Source: Prorocentrum cordatum
Lineage: Eukaryota > Sar > Dinophyceae > Prorocentrales > Prorocentraceae
Length of the DNA stretch: 64,000 nt
Assembly: GCA_963575745.1 (NCBI GenBank)
Contig: CAUYUJ010017980.1
Coordinates: forward strand, 141,922-205,921
Direction of reading: 5' to 3'
The position numbers and the translations under genes are program-made. The notes under the pieces are model-generated. The model ran no database searches. It was not told the origin of the DNA and saw only the letters and a program-made list of their open reading frames with translations. Numbering within the stretch: the first letter of the stretch is position 1; the number at the start of each line of letters is the position of its first letter. Positions 41,880-52,989 of the stretch are shown here, piece by piece.

Positions 41880-43099
41880 CACCACGGCAGCCAAGCCCTT
41901 GCAGCAGCCATGGGCCGAGAAGGACAGCCCAAGGGAGGAGGAGGAGGAGGAGGAGGAGGAGGAGGAGGAGGAGGAGGAGGAGGAGGAGGAGGAGGAGGAG
42001 GAGGAGGAGGCGGCAAAGCAGACAAAGCAGGAGGAGGCTGCAAAGGAGGCACCTGCATCGTCTGCCGCGGCTGCAGCGAGTGGTGGTGGAGCGACCGCCT
42101 GGAGGCCATGCGCCACACTTGCAGCTGCGGGCAGAAGCTTCCTGGCGCAGGCAAGACCAGCCACTGGGGACCCAGCGCGGTGGGCAAAACCAGCCACTGG
42201 GGACCCAGCGCGCCCAGAGACGGCCGAAGGCAGCAGGAGGCCAAAGGGGCCCAGGAGAAAGGCAAAGGAGCAGAGCAGCTCGCGAAGGCGCTGCAGCTGG
42301 TGACGGACACCATCGGCACGATGGGGCGGGCCAGCGCGGAGCAGATCCGTCAACAATTCGCAGGCGCCACCACGGCGCTGCAGGCGTCCAGTCCGCCGAA
42401 GGATCTGCCATCCAAGGCGGCGCGTTTCGCGGCGGCGGTGAGGACGCAGGAGACGGCGAAGAGGCAGTTCGCAACGGCCTTCCTCGAGCAGAAGACGGCT
42501 GACGAGGCGGCGGCGAAGGCAGCGGCTCGTGTGGAGGCGAAGGCAGACGAGGCTCTCGCAGCGGAGAAGCTCATCGAGGCGATCCAGCGAGGAGGGAAGG
42601 AGGCGCTCTCAGGAATTGCGGAGCAGCTAGTCAGCGGCCAGATGGACGAGCTGACCGAGGGCCAGCTGATGGCCGATTTCGCCAAGGAGCTGGACCTGGA
42701 GGAGGAGGAGGAGGAGGACCTTGACGACGAGGCGAAGCGAGAGGTGACAGCGGCGAAGGAGCAGGTGGTGGCGCAGATGAAGGCCAACGCTCAGACCTTC
42801 TCCGGCCAGCTCCGGATCACTTGGAGCATGCCGAGGCCAAGGCGCAGAAGGCAAATGCCACGATCAAGCAGGCGGCGAAGAAGCGCAAGGCAGCGCACGC
42901 AGAGGAGGCGAACGAGGAGGCGCAGACGGCGCAGACAGCGGGGGTAGCTGCAGCCGGCACGGCCCCACCAGGAGGAGAAGCGAGCGGCAGCGAGGCAGAA
43001 GCAGCACAGCCTGAAGGAGCTGAGGAGCCCCTGCAGGGGAGGCGCGCGAGGGGCGAGGGCAAATCGCCCGCAGCCCCGAGCGCGGAGACGGGCTGCTGA
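41880..43099 (+). CDS. LINE ORF1 protein with Cys cluster, frame-disrupted
   Basis: The frame up to about 42830 contains a GGA-coded Gly run, a Cys/Trp cluster GGTCIVCRGCSEWWW (about 42046-42090) and HTCSCGQ (about 42117-42137). A duplicated 33-base segment giving GKTSHWGPSA twice follows, then long Ala/Glu/Lys helices (KAARFAAAVRTQETAKRQFA and on). After about 42830 the frame shifts and continues as HAEAKAQKANATIKQAAKKR to 43099. The Cys cluster suggests zinc and nucleic-acid binding. The true start is unclear. Confidence 0.6.
41936..42011. repeat. (GGA)n microsatellite inside ORF1
   Basis: About 25 GGA triplets in the ORF1 coding strand, read as poly-Gly or poly-Glu depending on frame. Confidence 0.95.
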
Positions 43100-43164
43100 C
43101 AGCAGCCGCGCGAGGCCCCCCGTAGAAGGGGAGGCGGCGGCGGGCCTCAGGAGCGCGCGCTCTT

Positions 43165-43935
43165 GTTCGCTAACCTCACGACCTGGGGGCCCACGGCCAA
43201 GCTGCGGACGGGGCATTAGTCGCTGCGACGGGGCTTCGACGCCTACGCGTTGCAGGAGACGCATGCGGCGGAGGCGGCGCCGGAGCAGACGGAGCACGAC
43301 CTTATGAAGATGGACTACAAGACAGCTTCACGGCTGCGAGAGTCAGTTCGAGATCGGAGTTGGGGACACAAGGAAGCATTGCGATGGCGATAAAGGGTCA
43401 CCTGCGCGCCTCCACCTTCAGGAGCCAGGTGGCGGACAGCTCGCAGGTCACGAAGGCGACGACGGACACGAACGGCAGCAAGTGGACGCTAGGCCTCGAC
43501 GCGTACGACTGGGCCCCGATGACGCGGCACCTGAATGGCACGACGATCACATTGGCCAGCCCCCACCTGGACAGCGGACAGCCGCCGAAAGAAGGCACCG
43601 GCGGCAGGAAGCTCACGGGGTTGGCGGCTTTCCTGCGCACTATCAAGGGAGCCTGGCTCCTCTGCGGGGATTCCAACGTGGAGCCGCAGGTGTTCGAGGA
43701 CTCAGGCTGGCCTCAGATGATGGGCGCGGCGTCCCTCATCACGGTGCCCAACGGCCACCGCGCCTGCTTCCTGGGCCAGAGCCAGTCGAACATCGATTTC
43801 GCGTTGGCCAACTCGCAGGGCGTGGACCTCGCGAAGGGCATCGAGGCAGTATGCGACGCCCCCTGGAAGCCGCACATCGGCTTGAGGGTGACACTGCGAG
43901 GCGAGGCGCAGGCCAAGCGCGCAGGAGACCGGCGA
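43165..43935 (+). CDS. LINE APE-type endonuclease, broken by stop and frameshift
   Basis: The start reads FANLTTWGPTAKLRTGH, then a TAG at 43217-43219, then SLRRGFDAYALQETH with the ET of the metal-binding motif. A shifted frame from about 43360 carries TITLASPHLD, AWLLCGDSNVEP (GDxN motif), QSNIDFALANS (S.IDF motif) and APWKPHIGL (in the place of the SDH catalytic motif, with His kept). All the motifs of the exonuclease-endonuclease-phosphatase fold are in order. It would nick target DNA for LINE insertion if intact. Confidence 0.8.
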
Positions 43936-44164
43936 TGCCACGATGCCCCCCCCACCCGCCGAGGCCGCCGAAGCCGCCGGACCCGCGCGGCAAGAGGACG
44001 AGGCAGAGGCCGCAACGCCAGGCGGCGGCGCGCAGGCAGGCGCAGGCGCCAGAGGAGGAGGCGAAAGCAGCAAGGAGGAGACAAGGGGAGGCCACGCTGT
44101 GGAGGAGATGAGGCTGAACCACGCGAGGCGGGAGGCGCTGGCCCCACGCGGGTGGCAGGGCTCC

Positions 44165-44209
44165 CCGGGAGGAGGAGGAGGAGGAGGAGGAGGAGGAGGA
44201 GGAGGAGGA

Positions 44210-44257
<48 letters not shown>

Positions 44258-44262
44258 CCAGC
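44165..44262. repeat. (GGA)n(GCA)n compound microsatellite
   Basis: A GGA run switching to a run of AGC/GCA triplets at about 44212, inside the tail of the LINE fragment. Confidence 0.95.
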
Positions 44263-45014
44263 GGCAGCCTGCAAGGAGCGGCGCGCTGCTGGCGAGGGCC
44301 AAATTGCCGGCTGCGCGGGCCAGCAGCGGGGAGGTGGCCACGGAGGAGGTCTCGCGCCCCCCAGCGGAGGCGGCGGGGGCAGCGGGGGGCCAGGACGGCC
44401 ACTGACCGCGCCCGCCATCGTGAAGTTTAGACAGGACGTCAACCCCGACCGCCACCATTGCCCCGGTGAGGTCCCCCGTCAAGGCCGCAGAGGAGGAGGG
44501 CCCCTTCGCGCAGTTGGAGGGCCACCTCGGCGAGGAGGAATACGTGGAGCAGCTGCCAGAGCAGGGCGCGCCGAGCGGCGGCGAGACGACCGAAGAGCGC
44601 GCTCGCGCAGAGGGGCCGCAGATGGAGGGGCCGACAGGCGGCCGCCCCACCAGCGAGGAGGAAGAACAAGGAGGCGAGGCAGACGAGCCAAGGATAGTGG
44701 AGAAGGCGGTGGCAATACGAGCAGGCGCCGCGTATGTCGACGCCACGCGGCTGGGCGGCATGCGGGGGGCATCCAAGATGGCGACCAGCAGCGACAGCCA
44801 TGCCGAGGCGCCGCACGTCAGGGTGTTTTGAGGGACGCGCAACCGGCCGCAAACGTAACATGTTCGATCTTTCAGCCCAAGCTACATTAAAGACCGACTA
44901 AGCGGCGATAGCTTCTACGCAAAAACGCGATGTCTTCACCATGCCACCATGCTCCCAGGGAGCAATTTCTATAAACAATGAAGCATCATGTTCGTAGACG
45001 CCTTTTTTCCGCTC

Positions 45015-45515
45015 CTGACTCCCCCCGTCTCCTCCTCCTCCTCCTCCTCCTCCTCCTCCTCCTCCACCTTCTCTTTCTCCTCCCCGTCGTCTTTCCCTTC
45101 GTGCTCCCTTTCCTCCGTATCCTCCTCCTTGTTTCTTCTTCTTCTTCTTCTAATTCTTATCCCTCTTCTCCTTCCTCAAGTCCTGATACTTATTTTACAT
45201 GTCCTCATCCTCGTCACCTGCTTCCCTTCCTACTCCCTATTCCCGTCTAGTGCCCTTCCCACTCGCCTCTAACTTTTCAGCTTCCCCCTCCCTCCCTCTC
45301 CTCCTCCCTTCCTCTTACTATTTTCCTTCATGCCGCCCTTCTTTTCCCTCCTCCTCCTCATCCTTATCGGCCTGCTTCTTCTCGGCACTCCTTCTCTTCA
45401 GCCCTTCTTGTGCTTCCTCCTCCTCCTCCTCCTCCTCTTCCTCCTCCTCCCCCTCTTCCTCCTCCTCCTCCTCCTCCTCCTCCTCCTCCTCCCCCATCAT
45501 CATCATCACATCATC

Positions 45516-45560
<45 letters not shown>

Positions 45561-45585
45561 GCATCATCATCAGCATCAGCATCAG

Positions 45586-45617
<32 letters not shown>

Positions 45618-45621
45618 ACAT

Positions 45622-45652
<31 letters not shown>

Positions 45653-45675
45653 ATCAGCATCAGCATCAGCATCAG

Positions 45676-45720
<45 letters not shown>

Positions 45721-46030
45721 CTTGTCCATATTCCCTCTTCCTCCTCTACCCAATCCCCCTCCAATTCCACCCCCCCGCCTCCTCCTCCTCCTCCTCCTCC
45801 TCCTCCTCCTCCTCCTCCTCCTCCTCCTCCTCCTCCCCCTCCTCCTTGTGTTCGACCTCGTCCTCGTCGTCGTCGTCCTCCTCCTCCTCTTCAACCTCGT
45901 CCTCGTGGTCGTCGTTGTGCTCCTCCTCCTCCTCCTCCTCGTCTTCCTCCTCCTTCTCCTCCTCCTCCTCCTTCTCCTCCTCCTCCTCCTTCTCCTCCTC
46001 TTCCTCCTCCTCCTCCTCCTCCTCCAAGTC
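45015..46030. repeat. Long triplet-repeat region: (CTC)n, (ATC)n, (CTC)n
   Basis: CTC at 45020-45065, CTC/CTT at 45410-45490, ATC with AGC variants at 45496-45720, then CTC with GTC at 45777-46028. The last block ends about 28 bases from the 5' splice site of exon 46058-46156. Confidence 0.92.
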
Positions 46031-46057
46031 GCCCCCCTCGCGAGGCGCGCGCCTCGC

Positions 46058-46156
46058 CTGGTCGTTGACGTCCTTGGCGTTGTAGGTCAAGTTCTTCGCC
46101 GCCATCTCGTCGTCCAGCCCCTGCGCCACCTCGCCCTCGGCGCCGCCCTCCCCGTC
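46058..46156 (-). CDS. Probable globin gene exon: MAAKNLTYNAKDVNDQ end
   Basis: Thirty-three codons: DGEGGAEGEVAQGLDDE then MAAKNLTYNAKDVNDQ. The acceptor is CTGCATGAG before GAC. The donor is GACCAG followed by GCGAGG (GC). Its end joins in phase 0 to VQGAWNEFL of exon 29824-29871, giving LTYNAKDVNDQVQGAWNEFL, which fits the pre-A/A helix of a globin. The intervening 16.2-kb intron would hold both LINE halves. Alternatively it belongs to another gene. The small size and distance limit confidence. Confidence 0.55.
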
Positions 46157-46261
46157 CTCATGCAGCAGGGGGGGGAACGATAGGGGAACAAATAATGACA
46201 TAAACATAAAAACATAAACATATAAACATAATGGGGGGGAACAAATAATGGGGGGGAACAA

Positions 46262-46435
46262 ATAATGACATAAACATAAAAACTCAGAGGTCCGCGCGGA
46301 TTTCTCAGATCGGCGTTGGACCCCCCTTCCCAGGCGCGCGGAGCGCGCCATGGGCGGCGCCAGAGGCGCCGGCAAGGGGGTCAAGCGCCGATCCGAGAAA
46401 TCCGCGCGGATCTCCGAGTTTTTATGTTTATGTCA
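46262..46435. repeat. GC-rich foldback element, copy B (best preserved)
   Basis: TAAACATAAAAACTCAGAGG at the left pairs with CTCCGAGTTTTTATGTTTA at the right. Next inward, TCCGCGCGGATTTCTCAGAT pairs with ATCCGAGAAATCCGCGCGGA. The core is GCGCGGAGCGCGCCATGGGC, then GGCGCCAGAGGCGCC. The left end is preceded by partial tandem copies of CATAAACATAAAAAC and GGGGGGAACAAATAATG. Confidence 0.85.
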
Positions 46436-47439
46436 ATGGTCGTCCCCCCAACGAGGGATGGAGGGGGGGGGGGGGGAGCAGGGTAGAGGCCAAGACCCAC
46501 CCTTCGCGTCGTAAGCCAAGCGCGACGGGCATTCTCTGCTGTCTGCTGCAGCTTTCGGCATCCCGCAAGCCTCGCCCGGCCCAGGGACCGTCGCACAACG
46601 ACTCTGGTCGAACAGCGGGCCCGAGACCCGGGGGGGGGGGTCCACGGTAGCTGCAAAAGGTGCTGTTCAGGCTCTGGGGCACCCCCCAGACTCTGGGGGG
46701 GTGCTCCGACTGTGTCGTGTCGTCCTCATCCTTTTATCCTCGCTACTACCCGCTGCCTCCTCCTCCTCCTCTTGGTCCTCCTCCTCCTCCTCCTGGTCCT
46801 CCTCCTCCTCCTCCTCCTGGTCCTCCTCCCTGTTCCTCTGGGGGGGGCGGAGGGGGCGCAGGGAGGAATCCCACCAGCGCTCTGGGCTAAGGTGATCCAG
46901 CGATACCTTTCTTTCTTCTTCCACGGCCCTCTTCCCTTCGGGGAGGGGTACCCTCCCCCTCCCCTCCGAGGTTTTTGTTGGGGGGTTCGCGAGGTGGCAG
47001 GGAGCGGCGGGAGGAACCTGAGAGAGAAGGGGCGGTGATGAGAGGCGGGCGGGGTGGGACACGACAAGGGGCATTATTTCCACGGAAGCAACCGGGAATA
47101 GCACATCGATAGATCCGCTGCCCCTCAGGGGGGCTATCCCAAACGCGGGATCTACGGACAAGCGAGCACAAGGGCACACGCGTGCATCGCAAATCAAGTC
47201 GCTTGTGCGCACGTGCATCTTGCGCTGCAATGGGCGTGGGGTCCAGCGCTTGGGGATCGTTGCCGGCTGCCACTCTTCCTGGCTCGGCTGCCCCTGGAGT
47301 GGGTCACTTCCACCCGCTCGCGCAGCGAAGAGAGATCAGCCGACCCAAGCTGGCTGGGAATGCAGAAGAACGTGAAATTATTGGCTGTCCCCATCCCCAT
47401 TTCCCTTCCGCTGGGGTCTAAAATCCGGCGATTTGAGCC
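46436..47439. other. Unassigned sequence
   Basis: It contains a C/G homopolymer-flanked palindrome at about 46674-46708 (GGGGCACCCCCCAGACTCTG then GGGGGGGTGCTCC) and CTC-CTGGTC repeats at 46755-46835. No gene is recognised. Confidence 0.45.
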
Positions 47440-47760
47440 GGCTCAAGCGGGACTGCAACGCGCGGAGGAATCTTCAACCCATGCAAGGTGGCCTCAACAC
47501 GGCCCAAGAGGCTTCGAACATGCCCCAAGAGGGCTCCAAAGGACCAGGTCCCAATGGGCAAACATCGTCCCAATCCCTTCGGGAAGCGTGCAGTTTTTGC
47601 ATGTGCGCCTTTGAGGTGTTAGCAGTGTCCGAGACGGCTCAAAAGGCCCACAAGGTCGCCCAAAAATGACCACAGGAGCCCCAGGAGGGCCTCGAGACCG
47701 CGACTGCAACTGCCCCAGAGGAGCCCAAGACGGCCCAAGAAGACCCCAACAGGGCCCCGT
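47440..47760. repeat. Degenerate CCCAAGANGGC repeat field
   Basis: AACACGGCCCAAGAGGCTTC, CATGCCCCAAGAGGGCTCCA and GAGGAGCCCAAGACGGCCCA-type words, the complement of the CTTGGGGCC field at 8740-9930. Confidence 0.6.
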
Positions 47761-47789
47761 GCACAGTCTTCCTCCTGGCCAGCCTCTGC

Positions 47790-48240
47790 AGAATCACCCA
47801 AAGACACACAGACACCACACACACACACACACACACCACACACAACACACAACACACACCATACAACACACACAACACACACACACAACACACCACACAC
47901 ACAACACACACAACACACAACACACACATCAGACAAGAACACACAACACACAACACACAACACACACAACACACAACACACACACACACGCAACGCACAC
48001 AACACACACAACACACAACACACGCAACACACACACAACACACACAACACACAGCACGCACACACAACACACACACACACACACCACACACAACACACAC
48101 ACACACACACACGCACACACACACACACGCACGCACGCACACACACATTCACACTCACACAGAGACACAGAGACACAGAGACACAGAGACACAGAGACAC
48201 AGAGACACAGAGACATCCAGACACACACACACAGACACGC
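47790..48240. repeat. (CA)n/AACACA minisatellite followed by ACAGAG repeats
   Basis: About 340 bases of CACACA with AACACAC and CACGCA variants, then eight CAGAGACA units at about 48160-48215. Confidence 0.95.
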
Positions 48241-48459
48241 CATAGCACCCTGCGGCCAAGATGGCTGACACCCATGCCGCCATGAAAGACCTTCAAGCCC
48301 CTTCCTCGCTCTAGCAACTTCCAGGGTCTCCGTACTCCGTCTGGGGGTCGGCGAAACGGCGTAAGCCTCTTGAATAACGAGGAGGGGGGAGGAGGAAGAC
48401 GAGGACGATGAGGAAGAGGAGGAGAAACGAAGAGGGAAGAGGAGGGGGGGAACATGATG

Positions 48460-48525
48460 AGTAGGAGGAGGAGGAGGAGGAGGAGGAGGAGGAGGAGGAG
48501 GAGGAGGAGGAGGAGGAGGATGTGC
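48460..48525. repeat. (GGA)n microsatellite
   Basis: About 20 GGA triplets in a purine-rich stretch. Confidence 0.9.
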
Positions 48526-48529
48526 AGAC

Positions 48530-49084
48530 GCATGAGGAGGGACGAGGAGGAAGCAGGAGAAGGGCCGAGGATAAGGTACGCCGAGAATAAGGGCCGAGAA
48601 GGAGGAGGACGAGGAATATGAGAACCAAGTTACAAGCTAGGCTTGATCAACGATGCTGCAATCCCGTCGCCACATGCCCCTTACAAACCTGATTCTCACG
48701 TTTTGCAAAGTACCGCCCTCCATTTTGTCGCAATCTGGGTAGTGCTAGAACGTTCACATGGGAGTCCAACAATTGCCCGCGTTGAAACATGACAGTCTTC
48801 CGTCTGCAACTGCTCCGCGCGGACATGACGAGTTCGGAAGTTTCGAAACATGCACCGCTTCCATCCTTCTACCAGTTGTGCAAATGTCCGTCTCTGGTCA
48901 TATAAGTTGAAAGGTTACAGGCGAGAAACACAACCTTGCTTCAACGTTATCGCTCGTGGAAGTTTCCTGCGGTGGATGTGCGCGGCACCAAAGGGAGAAC
49001 CGAACTTTGACCACTATTCTGACGAAGGACACAACCATATGCGGGTGCGTGGACTGCCGCAAGGCAAGTGGGACGTAGGAAGGG
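48530..49084. other. Single-copy sequence, nothing recognised
   Basis: Balanced composition, no long frame with a family signature, no repeat. Confidence 0.5.
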
Positions 49085-49830
49085 CAACTCCATGAGGGAC
49101 CACGAAACTTTTGAGGGGTATGCCAGATTGGGTGCGGGGCCGCCATGCGAACCCTGCCACTGAAGCCTCTGGTGGAACTCCCCTCCCCATGAGGCCACGA
49201 AACGCGTGAGGGGCTTGTCTGCCGAAATGGGTGCAGAGACGCCAGGACGCCGTGCGAACCGCGACGCTGTGGACTTCGGTGGAACTCTCTGTGGGGCCAC
49301 GAAATGTGTGAGGTGTGTGTGTGTGCCGAAGTGGGTGCGGGGCCGCATGGCGAACCCTGCCACTGGGGCTTTCGGTTGAGCTCCCCCTGGGGACACGAAG
49401 CGTGTGCGAGGTGTGGCGGGAGGGGTGCGGGGGCGCCATGCGAACCCTGCCGCTGGGGAGTCCGGTGGAGCTCCCCGTAGGGCCACGAACCATGTGATGG
49501 GTATGCCGGTATGCCGAACTGAGGCGCGGCCGCCATGCGGACCGTGCCACTGGGGCCTTTGGAAACTCCCATGAGGCCACGAAACGTGTGAATGGTGTGC
49601 CGAAATTGTGGAGGACCGCCATGCGAACCGTGCCACTGGGGACTTTGGTGGAGCTCCTTATGGGGCGACGAATCGTCTGATGGGGTGTGTAGCAATGGTG
49701 CGGGGCCGCCATGTGAACCGTGTCACTGGGCACTCGGGCCTTCGGTGGAGCTCCCCGTGGGGCCACGAAACGTGTGAGGGTTGTGCCAGAATGGACGCGG
49801 CGCCCCCATTCGAACCGTGCCACTGGGGCC
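49085..49830 (-). repeat. Satellite A, second locus (opposite orientation), about 8 copies
   Basis: GGAGCTCCCCGTGGGGCCAC, GAAACGTGTGAGGG, TGTGCC-AA-TG-G and CGAACCGTGCCACTGGGGCC-type units with GCCACGAA starts near 49098, 49191, 49293, 49393, 49480, 49573, 49662 and 49760 (87-102 base spacing). The reverse complement matches the 17840-18560 unit. Confidence 0.8.
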
Positions 49831-50539
49831 TACGACGTCGAGGACATACGAAGAGCAGAAGCAAGGAGAGGAACAAAGGAGGAGGCAGAGGATAAAGGTC
49901 TGATTGAGACGCGGGGCGCTGCGGACTCGAAACGAGAACCCAACACCAAAAGGTGGTCGGGAACAATTCGCCCTCCGTCCACGCAGCTGTCGACGATGTT
50001 TCAAACGAGTGGGCGCGGCCCCCAAAATGCCCCCATCGCACCCTCGAGAGGCCCCGGGGGGGGGCACAAAAAAACATCGGAGGCCCCTCAACGCCACCAA
50101 GAGTCACAACAAACATGTAATGAACCTCCAGGAGGCCTCCCAAGAAGGCCCTTCGTGGTAGGTTTTGCCGACTGCCTACGCGGCTTCTTTCTATTCATAT
50201 TTTGCACTTCGTGGTTCGGGTCTCAAGGGTTACGAAGAACACTTCAATGTGCTGGACGCCGCGCGCGCACTATGGCGCGCGCGCGGCACGTACCAGGGCG
50301 ACCCCCTGAGCCCTTTTCTGGATACTGAGGTTGGCCACCGCAGGAACGTCGGGCAGTGCGGCGGAGTCTGCAGGTCCAGGTGGGTGTCGCACGGTCCTGT
50401 CACGTCGGCAGCGGGCGCAAAGCTGGAAACACTACCACGGGACTGCGTCAGGTCTTGCCGTGGTGTTGATAGGATCTCCGCAGGAATTGCTGTCTGGCAT
50501 CGGCAGGCCCGGCACCGCAGATGTTGCGTTCGGAGTGCC

Positions 50540-50710
50540 AGGGTCACGCTAGACACTGCACCAGGTGGGTGTCGGTGTTCTGCAAAAGCTGTAGGTGGCA
50601 TGCCTGATGCAAGATGCGATGGCGCTATAGGCGTGCCAGTCGATCATCATGTACGTAGGCCTCGATACAGGCAGGACATTCTCGGTCGTCGCCGTTGAAG
50701 ACAGTGACGC
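50540..50710 (-). pseudogene. Degenerate RING-H2 finger
   Basis: One minus-strand frame reads FNGDDRECPACIEAYVHDDR, then LARL, a TAG stop, RHRILHQAC, then LLQNTDTHLVQC. A RING-H2 finger would have C..C early, then L.C.H.FH..C. Here the first Cys pair, the two His residues and a following Cys are in place, but the Cys before RH is a stop codon and the last C..C is lost. Confidence 0.5.
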
Positions 50711-51106
50711 GGGTTGCAGCTGGCGCGGCAGCCATCACAGGAGGTGGGTTGATAGGGGCTTCTGTCCAACTCTGTGCGGCTCGTCGTCGCATCTCGTCCT
50801 GTTGTCGAGAGAGCACGTTTGCTAACTGTGTGCAGTGCAGCTCGTCGAAGTGTCGTCGTTGTGCGTGGTCGAGTGTGGAGCTTACTCTGGTGTCTGATCG
50901 CGCGCCGTTGGACATCCAGGCGTCTCGGCAGGCGAATCATGTGGCCACTCCCCCCGATGGCTGGCACGCGTCAATGGGGGTGTACTGGTTGAAGAGAGCC
51001 AGATCGTTGAGACTCCGGCGCCCATGGTAACACGGCTACCGGTGCGGACTGTGGCGGCCGCGTGGAGCTCGATCCATATGGCGCGCCGATGCCGAGTGCT
51101 GATGCG

Positions 51107-51107
<1 letters not shown>

Positions 51108-51162
<55 letters not shown>
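51108..51162. repeat. (TA)n(GA)n compound microsatellite
   Basis: A TATATA run switching to a GAGAGA run, inside the copia fragment downstream of gag. Confidence 0.95.
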
Positions 51163-51163
<1 letters not shown>

Positions 51164-51293
51164 GGAAGGCATGTAAACCAAGCTCGGCAACTGCACGTCG
51201 GCAGCTGGGGTAGCTGGCACAGCGGCTCGGGCATGGGTGTCGCTTTGCAAATCGCGCCCTTGCTGTGGCCCCAGCGGGGGAGCGCCGGTCACT

Positions 51294-52983
51294 TCAGCCC
51301 AGCGCTGCGGTGGGTGATGGAGGTGCTGCGGATGCTGCGGCAGCTGTGATGTATCTGCTACGTTCCTCATTCCTGTCGAGCGAACTGGCGACGTTGTCCG
51401 TCGGTTGAACAGAGTCCTGTCGCGCGCGGCCCACAAGATCGTCCATCTCCTGGCGTAGTTGCCGAAGTTCGACCTCATGAGGGTTGGGCGGCGATGCTGA
51501 AGACGATGAAGTACCCGCCCAACTTGACCACTCGCTGTGGCCAACTGCCTGCCAGGAGACGTCGGGCGAAACACTGGCACCTGCGGCTGCTGGTGCTGGC
51601 CGCGGTGGTGCCGCTGAGGCTGGGGCGCCGAGGACGGGGGCGCGCCTTTGCTGGCGCCGACGGGGGCTATCGCGCACGAGGTGCTCCTCTGAGTCGCACT
51701 CGTGGCACTCGAGACGCGTCCCGTCTGGGCCCAGTGGGTTGCCTTGTCGGCCGAATCCCAATCCACCTTGCTTGCCCTTCCCCTTGCCCCTGCCGTTCCC
51801 GAAGCCGGCGAAGGTGTCGCGGAGGACGTTGTCGGACCAGTCGGCCAGGAAGGCGTGGTAGCCTTTTCCGTGGCCTTGCCATTGCGCTCGATGGCCCTCC
51901 GCGCGCGGCGCGCGGGCTTGATGCGATCGAAACGGCGCCATCGGGACTCGGCGCGCTCGTGGGCCGAGAAGGCGTGCGCCGCGCTGTTTCACGGGAACTT
52001 CGCGCAGCTTTGGGTCGTCGGCAGCGATGTCTTGTCCGAATGAACAGATGGTGTCGGAGTCGGTGCCGGAGTCGAAGCCCGCCGCTGGGTTTGCCGCCAG
52101 AGGCGCTGCTGCTGCGTCGGCGCGGGCGGCCAACAGTGCTGAACATAGACTCGGTGCTGCTCCTTGGGCTGCATGACCCGTGCCATCCCAGCTCGATCCG
52201 GCCCCAGTGCCATAAGCGCTCTGATCCCGATCGCGCGCTGGCGCGCCCGCGAGGAACGCCCGGCGCAGGGGCGAATGCGCGGCCGAGGCGAGATTGTCCG
52301 GCGAGCCTTCGATCATGTACCCAAAACTGCGTAGCTTGCCCATCATGCGTGCCAGCTGTGGCGCGTCCGTCGGGCAGGCCTTGTTGCAGCGCTGCAAGAT
52401 GACGGCTAGATGGATGTTCGACGCACCCACAGCGCGCAGCAAGAGGTAGTTGGGGCCCTCGATCATGAGTTGCCCTGCCTGCTGCGCCCTGTTGCGGAGG
52501 ATGTCGCACGTGGCGAGGAGATGTCGATGCGCTTCTGCGGCAATCGGTTGAAGTTCATCAGAACCGATGCCGCCTGTGCGCGCTCCTCCTTTCCGAGCTG
52601 GCCCCGCCGTTCGTCGTGGGCGGCGCTGGGCTGCCGTTGATATGGCCCCCTTGAATGAGGATGGCGGGCGGCCACTCGTCCGCGCACTCACTTGCCGCGC
52701 CAGTCAGGCGAGACGAGACGGATACTGCTCGGCAGAACTCGTTGAGGTCTAATTTCGCCCCTGACCAGACCATTACCTCCCGCGCCCAGCGTTGGAAGGG
52801 CACGCGAGCATGCCGCTCGGGGCCCCAAGTGCGGAGGCGTCGCACGTTGCCGCTGGCGCCGCCGCCCGCGTCCATGCAGGCGATGCAGCTGATGGCAGCG
52901 ACCGTGCCCGCTCCACTGGCCTTCCGTCCAGAGTAGAACCCACTCCAAGTGCCGAGGAGGCGCAACAGTCCTGGCACCCACAA
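51294..52983 (-). CDS. Copia-type gag polyprotein, split over three frames
   Basis: The first frame (52983 to about 52640) has RLRTWGPERHARVPFQRWAR. A second frame (about 52640-52520) has QLGKEERAQAASVLMNFNRL. The third frame (52540-51294) has HLLATCDILRNRAQQAGQLM, then LLLRAVGASNIHLAVILQRC and FGYMIEGSPDNLASAAH, and later GNGRGKGKGKQGGLGF with a zinc knuckle CHECDSEEHLVRDS. The last knuckle Cys has become Ser. The C terminus has a heptad-like VELRQLRQEMDDLVGRA. Gag packages element RNA. Here two frameshifts and the lost Cys show decay. Confidence 0.75.
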
Positions 52984-52989
52984 ACAGCT

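Larger units (their letters stand above)
41880..44830 (+). mobile_element. LINE 5' half: ORF1 and APE-type endonuclease
   Basis: ORF1 (about 41880-43099) is followed by an endonuclease (about 43165-43935) and an acidic Ala/Arg-rich tail with GGA/GCA repeats. No RT follows in this orientation before 44830. With the minus-strand RT/RNase H at 34.0-37.5 kb it looks like the missing complementary half of one LINE type. Frameshifts and a stop at 43217 make it non-functional. Confidence 0.7.
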
